A DNA stretch of 16,896 nucleotides from an uncultured Clostridia bacterium (GTDB lineage: Bacteria > Bacillota > Clostridia > Oscillospirales > Oscillospiraceae): positions 1 to 16,896 of the forward strand of contig CAMWSZ010000018.1 of assembly GCA_947177005.1 (NCBI GenBank). Reading direction: 5' to 3'. Made by a program: the position numbers and the translations under genes. Shown here one piece after another: positions 1-7,023 of this stretch. The first letter of the stretch is position 1, and every line of letters begins with the position of its first letter. Below the pieces are notes generated by a model that saw only the letters and a list, made by a program, of their open reading frames with translations, was not told the origin of the DNA and made no database searches.

Positions 1-680
1 TTGCTGGACAGATTCATCTGCCCGCGTTTGCGGCTTCCGGCGCTGCGGAATTTTTCCTTGCTCTGCTCCCGGTCCCGGCGTCCGCCGCGGTCGGTGCGGT
101 CGGCCATATCCTGCAATTTTTCGTCGTACTTATCCAGATTTACGTTTGTAGCCTTGCGGGTATCGACGACCTTTGTTTTCGGCACCCGGGACGTGGGCTG
201 CTGCTGATTTTGATTCTGATTTTGATTTTTCTGCTGGTTCTGCTGCCCCTGACCGTTCTGCTGATTCTGCTGGCCGCGGTTCTGCTGTCCCTGATTCTGA
301 CCGTTACGGCTCTTTTTCTGCTGTCCCTGATTCTGCTGCTGCCCCTGGGGCCTCTTGGACTGCTGGGCAGACTGTTTGTCCTGTCTGCCGGTTTTTTCGG
401 ATTTTTCAGTCCTTTCAGATTTTTCAGGTTTCTCGGATTTTTCGGCCTTTTCCTGTTTTTCCGGTGCGGACTGTTCGGCCATAATGGCCTCCAGGCTGGA
501 GACCTGATTATGCTGGGTCAGATATTCAAACACCACATTCAATTCATGCTCGTTCAGGTTCTGCCCTGATTTTTTGGGTTTATCAAAGTATTTGCCGAGG
601 ATTTCGATGATCTGTTTTGTCTGCATCCCAAAATCCTTTGCCAGCTCATTGACCTTGTACCGATTGCTGATACTACCCAA
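1..680 (-). CDS. infB: Translation initiation factor IF-2, N-terminal part (runs off left edge)
   Basis: IF-2 is the GTPase that places initiator fMet-tRNA on the 30S subunit. Only about 226 N-terminal residues are in the window, so the GTPase core is not seen. The identification rests on the IF2_N-type helical module at the start (NRYKVNELAKDFG, then QIIEILGKYF) and on its place as last gene after nusA-ylxR-ylxQ. I chose the TTG at 680 because GGAGGTG lies just upstream; an in-frame ATG at 695 overlaps that ribosome site and is the alternative. Residues about 66-105 are a Lys/Glu/Ser-rich stretch with EKSEK-type repeats, and about 105-164 are strongly Gln/Asn-rich. After that comes a basic, Arg-rich stretch. 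Such linkers before the G domain are usual in long IF-2 forms, though the Q/N bias here is marked. Confidence 0.93.
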   Translation of the reverse strand, partial: MGSISNRYKVNELAKDFGMQTKQIIEILGKYFDKPKKSGQNLNEHELNVVFEYLTQHNQVSSLEAIMAEQSAPEKQEKAEKSEKPEKSERTEKSEKTGRQDKQSAQQSKRPQGQQQNQGQQKKSRNGQNQGQQNRGQQNQQNGQGQQNQQKNQNQNQNQQQPTSRVPKTKVVDTRKATNVNLDKYDEKLQDMADRTDRGGRRDREQSKEKFRSAGSRKRGQMNLSS

Positions 681-722
681 TTCGCTCACCTCCATAGTGA
701 TTCCGGTTAGTGTACCATAGCG

Positions 723-764
723 CACGTCCGGCAGTCCACGCCCGGGCGGGGATTCCCGGACGTG
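723..764 (-). other. Inverted repeat between ylxQ and infB
   Basis: A 9-bp perfect stem (CCGGACGTG at 756-764 with CACGTCCGG at 723-731) encloses a loop holding the 10-bp palindrome CGCCCGGGCG (739-748). It fills much of the 94-nt gap between the ylxQ stop and the infB start. No T-run follows on the minus strand, so it does not look like an intrinsic terminator. It could stabilise or process the polycistronic mRNA; that is a guess. Confidence 0.4.
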
Positions 765-774
765 TGTTATGACA

Positions 775-1209
775 CTAAGATTGTTTCTGACCGGCGGTTT
801 TTTTCCGTTTTCCCCGCGCGGCCTCCTGCTTTGACGCCTTTCTTGCTTTGGCCCGCTTCGCTTTGAGTTGCAGTCTCCCGGCGGCGGGACCGAATTTTTC
901 GGGGTATGATTCGGCCAGTTTTCCCACAAACGCACCAGCAAGTCCGGTATCAGTGAACGCACACAGCGCGCACAGATCCCGGCCCACCGCGCCGCCCAAT
1001 TCCTGTTTGGAGAAGGGGACGGTCAGGCAGAGGCACTGCCCCTGCTGCGCGTAGAGCAGGGCGCGTCTGACGGACCCGGCGGCGGCGTCCTCCGCCGCGA
1101 TGACCAGCCGCGCTTTTTTGTACTTACAGGCGCTGCCCACGCACTCCTCCCCGACCTCCAGACGGCCTGCCCGGAGGGCCAATCCGAGCAGGGCCAGGGA
1201 CTTATCCAT
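775..1209 (-). CDS. ylxQ: L7Ae/L30e-family RNA-binding protein (YlxQ-like)
   Basis: A small kink-turn-type RNA-binding protein of the L7Ae/L30e/Gadd45 superfamily, 144 residues. The first ~100 residues carry the fold signature: LLGLALRAGRLEVG at the start, then LVIAAEDAA, and a hydrophobic strand ending near VPFSKQELG. This is the typical YlxQ neighbourhood between ylxR and infB. Residues about 115-144 form an extra Lys/Arg/Ala-rich tail (LKAKRAKARKASK and onward), whereas Bacillus YlxQ is, from memory, about 100 residues. The tail probably adds nonspecific RNA or ribosome contacts. The start at 1209 overlaps the end of the upstream gene by 8 bp, so translation is probably coupled. The exact cellular role of YlxQ is unsettled. 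Confidence 0.88.
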   Translation of the reverse strand: MDKSLALLGLALRAGRLEVGEECVGSACKYKKARLVIAAEDAAAGSVRRALLYAQQGQCLCLTVPFSKQELGGAVGRDLCALCAFTDTGLAGAFVGKLAESYPEKFGPAAGRLQLKAKRAKARKASKQEAARGKRKKTAGQKQS

Positions 1210-1474
1210 TTTCTTCTCTCATCTGATCCTCCAGCAAACCATAGACCTCATCCGGGATCTGAACGGAAAACGCCCGCTCCAGGGCCCTGCTTTTCCGGAC
1301 TTTTTTAAGGCACTCCGGCTGCGGGCACACATACGCGCCGCGGCCGGGCATTTTCCCCTTGAAATCCAGATTGACCGCGCCCTCCGGAGACCGCACCACC
1401 CGGATCAGGTCCTTTTTGTTCTTCATTTCCCTGCACCCCAGGCATTGCCGCTGGGGTATTTTTCTGACCCTCAA
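1202..1474 (-). CDS. rnpM: YlxR-family RNA-binding protein (RNase P modulator RnpM)
   Basis: A 90-residue YlxR/DUF448 protein. The family signatures are plain: RQCLGCR at residues 9-15, GRGAYVCP at 44-51, and a further Cys at 55, giving the paired cysteines typical of the clostridial branch. From memory, the Bacillus homologue has been shown to bind RNase P RNA and modulate its activity, hence the name RnpM; the older name is ylxR. The ATG at 1474 overlaps the nusA stop in an ATGA arrangement, and the gene's end overlaps ylxQ, so it sits fully inside the rimP-nusA-ylxR-ylxQ-infB operon. Confidence 0.93.
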   Translation of the reverse strand: MRVRKIPQRQCLGCREMKNKKDLIRVVRSPEGAVNLDFKGKMPGRGAYVCPQPECLKKVRKSRALERAFSVQIPDEVYGLLEDQMREENG

Positions 1475-2586
1475 GACAACGCCTCCCCGCTTTGCTCCTC
1501 ACCGGCGGGCACCGGTTCCTCTTTGGGTTCCGCTTCCTCAAAGGATTTTGGTTTAATATCCACCTTATAGCCGGTCAGACGGGCGGCGAGACGGGCGTTT
1601 TGTCCCTCCTTGCCGATGGCCAGCGATAATTGGTCGTCCGGCACGATCACGCGGCAGGCCTTGCCCTCATCGGACAAAATCACGTCCAGCACCTCGGCGG
1701 GGGCAATGGCGGCGGCAATGAACTGTGCGGGGTCCTCGCTGTATTTGATGATGTCGATTTTTTCACCGCCCAGCTCATTGACGATGCTGTTGACGCGCTG
1801 TCCGGCAGGCCCGACGCACGCGCCAATGGGATCAATGGCCTCATCCGCACTCCAGACGGCGATTTTGGTTCTGCTGCCGGCCTCCCGGGCAATGGACTTC
1901 ACTTCCACAAGGCCGTCGTAGATCTCGGGGACCTCCAGCTCGAACAGCCGCCGTACCAGTCCCGGATGAGTCCGGGAAATCATCACCTGTGGACCTCTTG
2001 TGCTCCTGCGCACCTCCACCAGATACACCTTTACATGCTGGCCCTCCACCAGTTCCTCACCCTTGATCTGTTCGCTGGCCGCCAGCAGGGCCTCCGTGGA
2101 CTCGGGGCCGGAACCGATTTTCAGCGACACGCTGCCGTTTCTCGGGTCGATCCGGCTGACTTCACCGGTGAGGATCTCGTGCTGCTTGGAGTTGAACTCG
2201 TTGTAGACCATACCCCGTTCGGCTTCCCGCAGGCCCTGGATGATGACCTGCTTGCCGTTTCCGGCGGCGATGCGTCCGAACTCCACGTTGTCAACGGGGA
2301 TGTTCACCAGTCCGCCGATCTCAGACTGTCCGAACCGGGCTTTAGCCTCGTACAGGGATATCTGTGAACCCGGACGCTCCACTTCCTCGACGATTTCCTT
2401 CTGCACATACATCCGCAGATCCTTTTTGACCTCGTCCACGTCCACGATCACGTTTTCCACGCCCTCGTGGTCCCTTTTATACGCGGTGGTGAGCGCCTGG
2501 ATAATTTTGTCCATCATAAAGGTAGGAGAAATTCCCCGCTCTTTTTCCAGCAGGTCCAGCGCCGCAAAGATTTCATCGCATTTCAT
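1471..2586 (-). CDS. nusA: Transcription elongation/termination factor NusA
   Basis: NusA binds RNA polymerase and nascent RNA and modulates pausing, termination and antitermination. At 371 residues it is the short Firmicutes type. The N-terminal polymerase-binding domain covers about 1-130 and an S1 domain about 134-203 (ILTGEVSRID, GSVSLKIG). KH1 has its GxxG loop at GPAG 259-262 and KH2 at GKEG 325-328, followed by AARLTGYKVDIKPK. The last ~25 residues are an acidic, Pro/Glu-rich tail, and the proteobacterial C-terminal acidic repeats are absent. AGGAG lies 8 nt before the ATG. It follows rimP after 42 nt and overlaps ylxR by 4 bp. Confidence 0.98.
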   Translation of the reverse strand: MKCDEIFAALDLLEKERGISPTFMMDKIIQALTTAYKRDHEGVENVIVDVDEVKKDLRMYVQKEIVEEVERPGSQISLYEAKARFGQSEIGGLVNIPVDNVEFGRIAAGNGKQVIIQGLREAERGMVYNEFNSKQHEILTGEVSRIDPRNGSVSLKIGSGPESTEALLAASEQIKGEELVEGQHVKVYLVEVRRSTRGPQVMISRTHPGLVRRLFELEVPEIYDGLVEVKSIAREAGSRTKIAVWSADEAIDPIGACVGPAGQRVNSIVNELGGEKIDIIKYSEDPAQFIAAAIAPAEVLDVILSDEGKACRVIVPDDQLSLAIGKEGQNARLAARLTGYKVDIKPKSFEEAEPKEEPVPAGEEQSGEALS

Positions 2587-2628
2587 GACAAATACTCCTA
2601 TTCATGTATATCATCCAAAATGGCAGAT

Positions 2629-3084
2629 TTAGAATTCGATCCGCAGCCGGCAGAGCGCCACCTCGTTTTTCGGGAAGGTCAGGGTCCGGTCCCCGACAGT
2701 TACGGAGATATCGCCGTTCTGATACCCGGCCAGCGTACCGGCGAATTCCTTTCTGCCGTCCCGCGCCTTATAGAGCTTGACGGTCACGGGGCTCCCCATA
2801 AATTTCTCAAAATCGGAGGGACGCTTCAAGGGGCGTTCGGCACCGGCGGAGGAGACCTCGAACGTATAGCTTCCCTCAATGGGATCGGCCTCGTCCAGCA
2901 GATCGCTGAGGGTCCGGCTCACGGCTTCGCAGTCGAGGATATCGACGCCGCCCTCCTTATCGATATAGACGCGCAGGAACCAGGTGCCCGCTTCCCGCAC
3001 ATATTCCACGTCCCACAGCTCGCAGCCTGCGGCCTCCACCACAGGGGCAGCCAGCTTTGCCACCAGTTCGGTGATTTTCGCCAT
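2629..3084 (-). CDS. rimP: Ribosome maturation factor RimP
   Basis: RimP assists late 30S subunit assembly. The 151-residue protein shows both domains. The N-terminal part contains LVAKLAAPVVEAAGCELWDVEY and LRVYIDKEGG; the junction motif (residues about 73-98) reads FEVSSAGAERPLKRPSDF, matching the family EVSSPGxxRPLxxxxDF. The C-terminal SH3-like part ends in LTFPKNEVALCRLRIEF. I chose the ATG at 3084 (MAKITELV), preceded by GGGAGGT at about 10 nt; a TTG at 3105 lies in frame upstream but overlaps the ribosome site. It is the first gene of the nusA-infB operon, downstream of a promoter and a hairpin-bearing leader. Confidence 0.95.
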   Translation of the reverse strand: MAKITELVAKLAAPVVEAAGCELWDVEYVREAGTWFLRVYIDKEGGVDILDCEAVSRTLSDLLDEADPIEGSYTFEVSSAGAERPLKRPSDFEKFMGSPVTVKLYKARDGRKEFAGTLAGYQNGDISVTVGDRTLTFPKNEVALCRLRIEF

Positions 3085-3119
3085 ACTAAAAAATACCTCC
3101 CACAAGAGATCGCGCCCAA

Positions 3120-3140
3120 ATCAAGGAAAATTTCCCTGAT
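3120..3140 (-). other. Second hairpin in the rimP-nusA leader
   Basis: ATCAGGGAA and TTCCTTGAT form a 9-bp stem with one G-U pair and a 3-nt loop in the minus-strand transcript, about 35 nt upstream of the rimP start. It lies between the terminator-like hairpin at 3152-3182 and the ribosome site. Only TTT follows, so alone it is a poor terminator. A regulatory role is inference. Confidence 0.4.
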
Positions 3141-3151
3141 GAAAATAGGTC

Positions 3152-3182
3152 AAGAAAAAGAGCGGACCAAAAAGTCCACTCT
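3152..3182 (-). terminator. Terminator-like hairpin (attenuator candidate) in the rimP-nusA leader
   Basis: On the minus strand AGAGTGGAC pairs with GTCCGCTCT (9 bp, one G-U) around a 6-nt U-rich loop and is followed directly by TTTTCTT. This is an intrinsic-terminator shape placed about 20 nt after the predicted transcription start and before rimP, so it can only act on this operon's own leader. From memory, NusA in Bacillus subtilis represses its own operon through NusA-stimulated termination in the leader. The layout here fits the same logic, but that is inference. Confidence 0.6.
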
Positions 3183-3207
3183 GGTCTGCTAACCTAAAGG
3201 CACCCTT

Positions 3208-3236
3208 ATTATAACACAGAATTCCGGAAAGCGCAA
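3208..3236 (-). promoter_or_regulatory. Promoter of the rimP-nusA-infB operon
   Basis: Minus strand: TTGCGC (3231-3236), a 17-bp spacer, then a perfect TATAAT (3208-3213). Transcription would start near 3201, giving a leader of about 115 nt before rimP. The -35 box lies about 60 nt beyond the stop of the preceding minus-strand gene, with no clear terminator between, so some readthrough from yfbR is possible. Confidence 0.75.
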
Positions 3237-3296
3237 GAGCTTTCTGCGAAAAAATCCGGAAAAACACCAGCATCTGCGGCGGGCGGCGGGGCGGGT

Positions 3297-3869
3297 TCAG
3301 CCAAGGCCGTCCAGCGTGAGGCCGAAGGACGGGCCAAAATGCTCCAGAAACCAGGAAACCTCCTCCAACTGCATCTGTTCCAGGGCCTTAGCGGTGACGC
3401 GGGCGGCGTCGGAGAACTCCCGGTTGCCCACGGCCAGCTCCTCCACGCATTTGATATAGGCGCACAGCTTGTCCGCCGCCTTGACGATTTTCCGGATCTC
3501 GGGATCGTCCTCCAGAAGCAGGGACTCATAGGCAGGCCGCATGGAACCGGGCAGCATGTCCAGCAGCTTTTGCGATGCCGCGTTCTCGACATGCCGGTAG
3601 GCGTCCTCCAGCTCGGCGTTGAAGTATTTAATGGGGGTAGGCAGATCGCCGGTGAAGATTTCGGAGGCGTCATGGAACAGCGCCGCCGCCGCGCAGGCGT
3701 TTGGGTCGCAGGGTTTGCCGAACACGTCCCGCCGGATGACCCCCAGCGCGTGGGCCAGCACTGCGGCCATATGGCTGTGCTCCTGCACGTTTTCCGTTAC
3801 GCTGTTGCGCATCAGCGACCAGCGGCTGATGTATTTCAGCCTCGAAATATAGGCAAAAAAGTGAAACAT
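3297..3869 (-). CDS. yfbR: YfbR-type HD-domain 5'-deoxynucleotidase
   Basis: A metal-dependent HD-domain phosphohydrolase that dephosphorylates deoxyribonucleoside 5'-monophosphates, by analogy with E. coli YfbR (about 199 residues; 190 here). Motifs match closely: SRWSLMRN near the N-terminus (R16 and W17, substrate side), TENVQEHSH with H31, the HD pair H66-D67 in LFHDASEIFTGDLPTPIKYFN, and D133 in KAADKLCAYIKCVEELA, giving the full H...HD...D metal set. The end PSFGLTLDGL also resembles E. coli YfbR. The ATG at 3869 has AAAGGA about 9 nt upstream. A longer in-frame reading upstream is Arg-rich, overlaps ymdB and is not credible. It follows ymdB by 46 nt and is probably cotranscribed with it. 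Confidence 0.93.
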   Translation of the reverse strand: MFHFFAYISRLKYISRWSLMRNSVTENVQEHSHMAAVLAHALGVIRRDVFGKPCDPNACAAAALFHDASEIFTGDLPTPIKYFNAELEDAYRHVENAASQKLLDMLPGSMRPAYESLLLEDDPEIRKIVKAADKLCAYIKCVEELAVGNREFSDAARVTAKALEQMQLEEVSWFLEHFGPSFGLTLDGLG

Positions 3870-3915
3870 AGCGGTATCCTTTCCCGTGAATTGCCGGACG
3901 GCGGCGCGGCGTTCC

Positions 3916-4689
3916 TCACCGCACGTCGATCCGCTCCACATCCACGCACAGTCCCGTGGCGCTGTCGAGGCTGAAAACCGCGCCCTGCATTTTGCACGGT
4001 CCCTCCGCCGTCTTGTACCGTCCCGGCAGGCCGCCCAGAAATCCTTCGATGCTCTGTTCCGTCTGGACACCCAAAACGCTGTGGACCGGTCCCGTCATAC
4101 CCAGGTCCGTGATATATCCGGTGCCCTTGGGCAGAATCTGTTCGTCCGCCGTGGGCACATGGGTGTGGGTCCCCCAGACCGCCGACACTTTTCCGTCCAG
4201 ATAGTAGCCCATTGCCAGTTTTTCGCTGGTGGCCTCCGCGTGGAAATCCACCAGCGTGAAAACCGGTTTTCCCACCCGCAGCGTCCGTTCCGCCACGGCA
4301 AAGGGGTTGTCCGCATTGAAATCCAGCCCGCAGCGCCCGATCAGGTTCATGACCCCGATATAAATATGCCCGCACTCATAGATCCCCCAGCCCTTGCCGG
4401 GCATCCGTCCGGTATAGTTTGCGGGACGCAGTAAATACGGGTCATCCTCGATCCAGGACGCGATCTGCTGTTTCCCAAAGGAATGGTTCCCCAGCGTCAC
4501 CACGTCCGCGCCCGCCTGATACAGCTCCTCCACCTGCCGCGGCAGGATACCGCTTCCTGCGGCGTTTTCCCCGTTCACAACCGTAAAATGGATATCCTTC
4601 CATTTCTTAATCATGCGCAGATGCTTGGACAAATGGTCCATGCCCTCGTCGCCCACCACGTCTCCGACTGCCAGAATACGGTAAATCAC
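3916..4689 (-). CDS. ymdB: YmdB-family metallophosphoesterase (2',3'-cyclic nucleotide phosphodiesterase type)
   Basis: A cytoplasmic dimetal phosphoesterase of the TIGR00282/YmdB family; Bacillus YmdB hydrolyses 2',3'-cyclic nucleotides and affects biofilm and motility choices. The 257 residues show every metal motif: VGDVVG (D10), NGENAAG (E41, N42), GNHS (N68, H69), VDFHAEATSEK (H150) and GTHTHVPTAD (H175, H177), then GTGYITDLGMTGP. The usual GNHTWD is GNHSFG here, so the Trp and Asp after the catalytic His differ. I prefer the GTG at 4689, with AAAGGA 8 nt upstream; a GTG at 4698 is in frame but too close to that site. The gene is the first of a two-gene unit with yfbR. Confidence 0.93.
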   Translation of the reverse strand: MIYRILAVGDVVGDEGMDHLSKHLRMIKKWKDIHFTVVNGENAAGSGILPRQVEELYQAGADVVTLGNHSFGKQQIASWIEDDPYLLRPANYTGRMPGKGWGIYECGHIYIGVMNLIGRCGLDFNADNPFAVAERTLRVGKPVFTLVDFHAEATSEKLAMGYYLDGKVSAVWGTHTHVPTADEQILPKGTGYITDLGMTGPVHSVLGVQTEQSIEGFLGGLPGRYKTAEGPCKMQGAVFSLDSATGLCVDVERIDVR

Positions 4690-4728
4690 ACGCTCCACAT
4701 CCTTTCCGGACTCCCGTTGTTTGAAGAC

Positions 4729-4757
4729 AGTATATCTTTTCCCGAATAAAAAAGCAA
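4729..4757 (-). promoter_or_regulatory. Promoter of the ymdB-yfbR unit
   Basis: Minus strand: TTGCTT (4752-4757), a 17-bp spacer, TATACT (4729-4734). It lies 11 bp beyond the stop of the transglutaminase gene, with a predicted start near 4722 and a short leader of about 33 nt. No hairpin terminator separates it from the gene before it. Confidence 0.7.
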
Positions 4758-4767
4758 GATAAAAATA

Positions 4768-7023
4768 TTATGTTTCTCCGCCGAAGTACGCCAGAAACAG
4801 GATGCGTTTCCAGACGCTCAATTTTTTCCAGGCCGTACTCTCTGCGTGTCTGACCCAGCCCCAGGCGTTTTCACGCTCCTCCCAGGTCAGTTCATGCTGG
4901 CTGAACTTGGCTTTTCGACCCAACTCCTCCAGCACCGGTTCTTCAGGGCCGCTCCATTCCAGCAGCTTTTGATAGTGCAGATAGGCGCGGATCACGGCTT
5001 GATTGTTATTTGCGGAGGCGCGTTTTTTCCGCCTCACCAGCTCCGCCGTCCGGTAGGCCCCGTATGGCGCCGCCGCAGCCAGCAGGATCACGACCGGTTT
5101 CCACAGCCAGCCAAGCTCTAATTTCGTTTTCTCAACTGTATCATTTTCCGGATGCTCTTCCTCCGGTTTTTCCGGATGTTCTTCCTCAATTTTCGGCTCG
5201 CCGATCTCCTCTTCCTCCTCATCCGGGACATCGGTCTGCAAAATTTCCGGGGCTACCGTGTCCGGGGTCGCGCCCTGACGCCCCGGTGTCATCTCGACGG
5301 GATACCAGCCGTAGCCGTCCAGATACATCTCCACCCACGCATGGGCATCGCTGTCCCGCACGGGAGAACCGGCGTTTTCAGCCGACGAAACGGTATAGCC
5401 GCTGCCGGTCTGCTCAACGGTAAACTCGCTTGCATTCACCCAGGGGGCATACCCCTCCACGTATCGCGCCGGAATGCCCTGCATCCGCAGCAGCAGTGCG
5501 CCGGTCGTGGCAAAATGGACGCAGTAACCCCGTTTCTCCTCCAGAAAATGCTCCACAAAATCCCCCATTGGATTCATGGCGGTCACATCCAAATCGTAGA
5601 CCGCGTACTGCGACAGTGCCCTTGCCGTGCGGACCGCCGCCGCGGCCGGTTCCTGAAACTGCTCCGGCAGCTCCGACGGCCAATTGACTTCCGTTGTTTC
5701 CACCAACTCCGCCAGCGGCAGCAGGGCCTGCCTGGTCAGCTCCGGGACATCCAAATAGTTCTCGTACACATATTCCCTATACAACGTCTCCAGCCAATCC
5801 GCCTCTCCTTCCAGCGGCTGGAAATCCGACGGTCCGCCCGGGATATACTCGATCACATATTCCTGTCGTGTTCGGACGGCGTTTCCGTCTTCCTGCTGAT
5901 TGGCATTTCCGTAGAGTATAGCCTGTCCGTCAGGAAACCCCAGCAGCCGGTACGGATAATAGGCGGCGTTTCCGGCCTCCCGCACATGCCTGACTGCCAT
6001 CATTTCCTTTGGCAGCCCGGCGGTATAGGCAGGAATCTGAGCTGGCAGAATAGATTCTGGATCATAGTGCATGTTATTGCGTGTCGAAACTTTCCAGCCG
6101 CGGCCGGTGTAAAGTCCCGCCGCGCCGCCCCGCAGATAGAGGCGTCCCGTCTGATGCGAGAGTACCGTCAAAACCACATCGCCGGAATAGCGCCGTGCGC
6201 CCGCCTGCGTCAGATCGATTTTCCCGTTGATCTCCTCCTGTCCCGGCGTCTCCACGGCCATATCCAGATTACCGTTTCCGCCGCCGGTGCCGCCGCCCTC
6301 CCAGACAAAGCCGTCAAAACATTTTGTCATCGTATTGATAATGCCGTCCCGGGCGTTGGTGGCCCACTGCGGACGGGTATACCCCTCCTGGGGCATCGCC
6401 GCCCACAGTACAAACAGCAGCAGCGACACGCCCCCCAGACTCATCCACACGCCTTTTCCCAGACTCTCCCTGTCCTGCCGGTTATAGAGGGACGTCACCA
6501 GCAGCGTCAGCCACCCGGCGCACTGTGCCAGCAGCGGCAGCAGGGCCGGCAGCACCCCCGACATCATCGCCGGCAGCAGCGGCGCGGTTAAAAGCACCAT
6601 TGTCAGATGCCAGCACCGTTCCCGGACCGCCAGCCAGCCCAGCAGAATGCCCGCCATGAAAACCACGGCCAGCAGCGCTTCCGTGATGACATCTCTGTTC
6701 AGCCGGTAGAGCATACCGTCATGCACCATTATACTCCAGAACAGCCGCAGGGCCGGCAGCAAAGCGTCCCAACGCCGCCACAGGTAAACGCCGCCCACGC
6801 CCAGCAGTCCCAATACGGCCCAGCCGCCGTGGGGTACTGCCCACAGCGCCGCGTTCAGGCACGCAGCGCCCAGGCATCCAAAAATCAGCTCATATTGAAT
6901 ATAGGGAAGATATTGGGCATCGTAAGCGGTGATAAAGGAAAAAAGCCCTCCCGCCAGCAGCAGGAACAGGATCACGCAGTTCCCCAACAGCAGCGGCAGG
7001 GCGGAAGTCATTTTTCTGCTCAT
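4768..7023 (-). CDS. Membrane-anchored transglutaminase-like protein
   Basis: A 751-residue TgpA-type membrane protein. Roughly residues 8-32, 42-80, 113-134, 138-182 and 195-210 are hydrophobic, giving an N-terminal multi-helix block. An extracytoplasmic part follows, with the transglutaminase core: C501 in EEKRGYCVHFATTGALLLR, then GIPARYVEGY, H561 in SDAHAWVEMYLDG, and WYPVEMTPG, where Glu577 takes the place usually held by the third catalytic Asp. Next come an acidic linker (601-630, with repeated EEEHPE), a further helix (about 636-656) and a cytoplasmic tail resembling DUF4129-type ends. The ATG at 7023 has GGAGG 7 nt upstream and overlaps the DUF58 stop by 4 bp. Such proteins, in operon with MoxR and DUF58 partners, probably act on the envelope; the substrate is unknown. 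Confidence 0.9.
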   Translation of the reverse strand: MSRKMTSALPLLLGNCVILFLLLAGGLFSFITAYDAQYLPYIQYELIFGCLGAACLNAALWAVPHGGWAVLGLLGVGGVYLWRRWDALLPALRLFWSIMVHDGMLYRLNRDVITEALLAVVFMAGILLGWLAVRERCWHLTMVLLTAPLLPAMMSGVLPALLPLLAQCAGWLTLLVTSLYNRQDRESLGKGVWMSLGGVSLLLFVLWAAMPQEGYTRPQWATNARDGIINTMTKCFDGFVWEGGGTGGGNGNLDMAVETPGQEEINGKIDLTQAGARRYSGDVVLTVLSHQTGRLYLRGGAAGLYTGRGWKVSTRNNMHYDPESILPAQIPAYTAGLPKEMMAVRHVREAGNAAYYPYRLLGFPDGQAILYGNANQQEDGNAVRTRQEYVIEYIPGGPSDFQPLEGEADWLETLYREYVYENYLDVPELTRQALLPLAELVETTEVNWPSELPEQFQEPAAAAVRTARALSQYAVYDLDVTAMNPMGDFVEHFLEEKRGYCVHFATTGALLLRMQGIPARYVEGYAPWVNASEFTVEQTGSGYTVSSAENAGSPVRDSDAHAWVEMYLDGYGWYPVEMTPGRQGATPDTVAPEILQTDVPDEEEEEIGEPKIEEEHPEKPEEEHPENDTVEKTKLELGWLWKPVVILLAAAAPYGAYRTAELVRRKKRASANNNQAVIRAYLHYQKLLEWSGPEEPVLEELGRKAKFSQHELTWEERENAWGWVRHAESTAWKKLSVWKRILFLAYFGGET

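Noticed and set aside
210..569. Plus-strand frame encoding a very hydrophobic Leu/Ile-rich protein
   Set aside because: It is the complement of the CAG/AAT-rich infB linker; CTG/ATT codons arise from that composition, and there is no ribosome site.
1630..2367. 245-codon plus-strand frame opposite nusA
   Set aside because: It is antisense to a certain nusA, with no ribosome site or recognisable family; it is typical of GC-rich shadow frames.
5152..6591. 479-codon plus-strand frame opposite the transglutaminase gene
   Set aside because: It is rich in Arg, His and Gln as expected for an antisense shadow, and the minus-strand protein has clear catalytic motifs.
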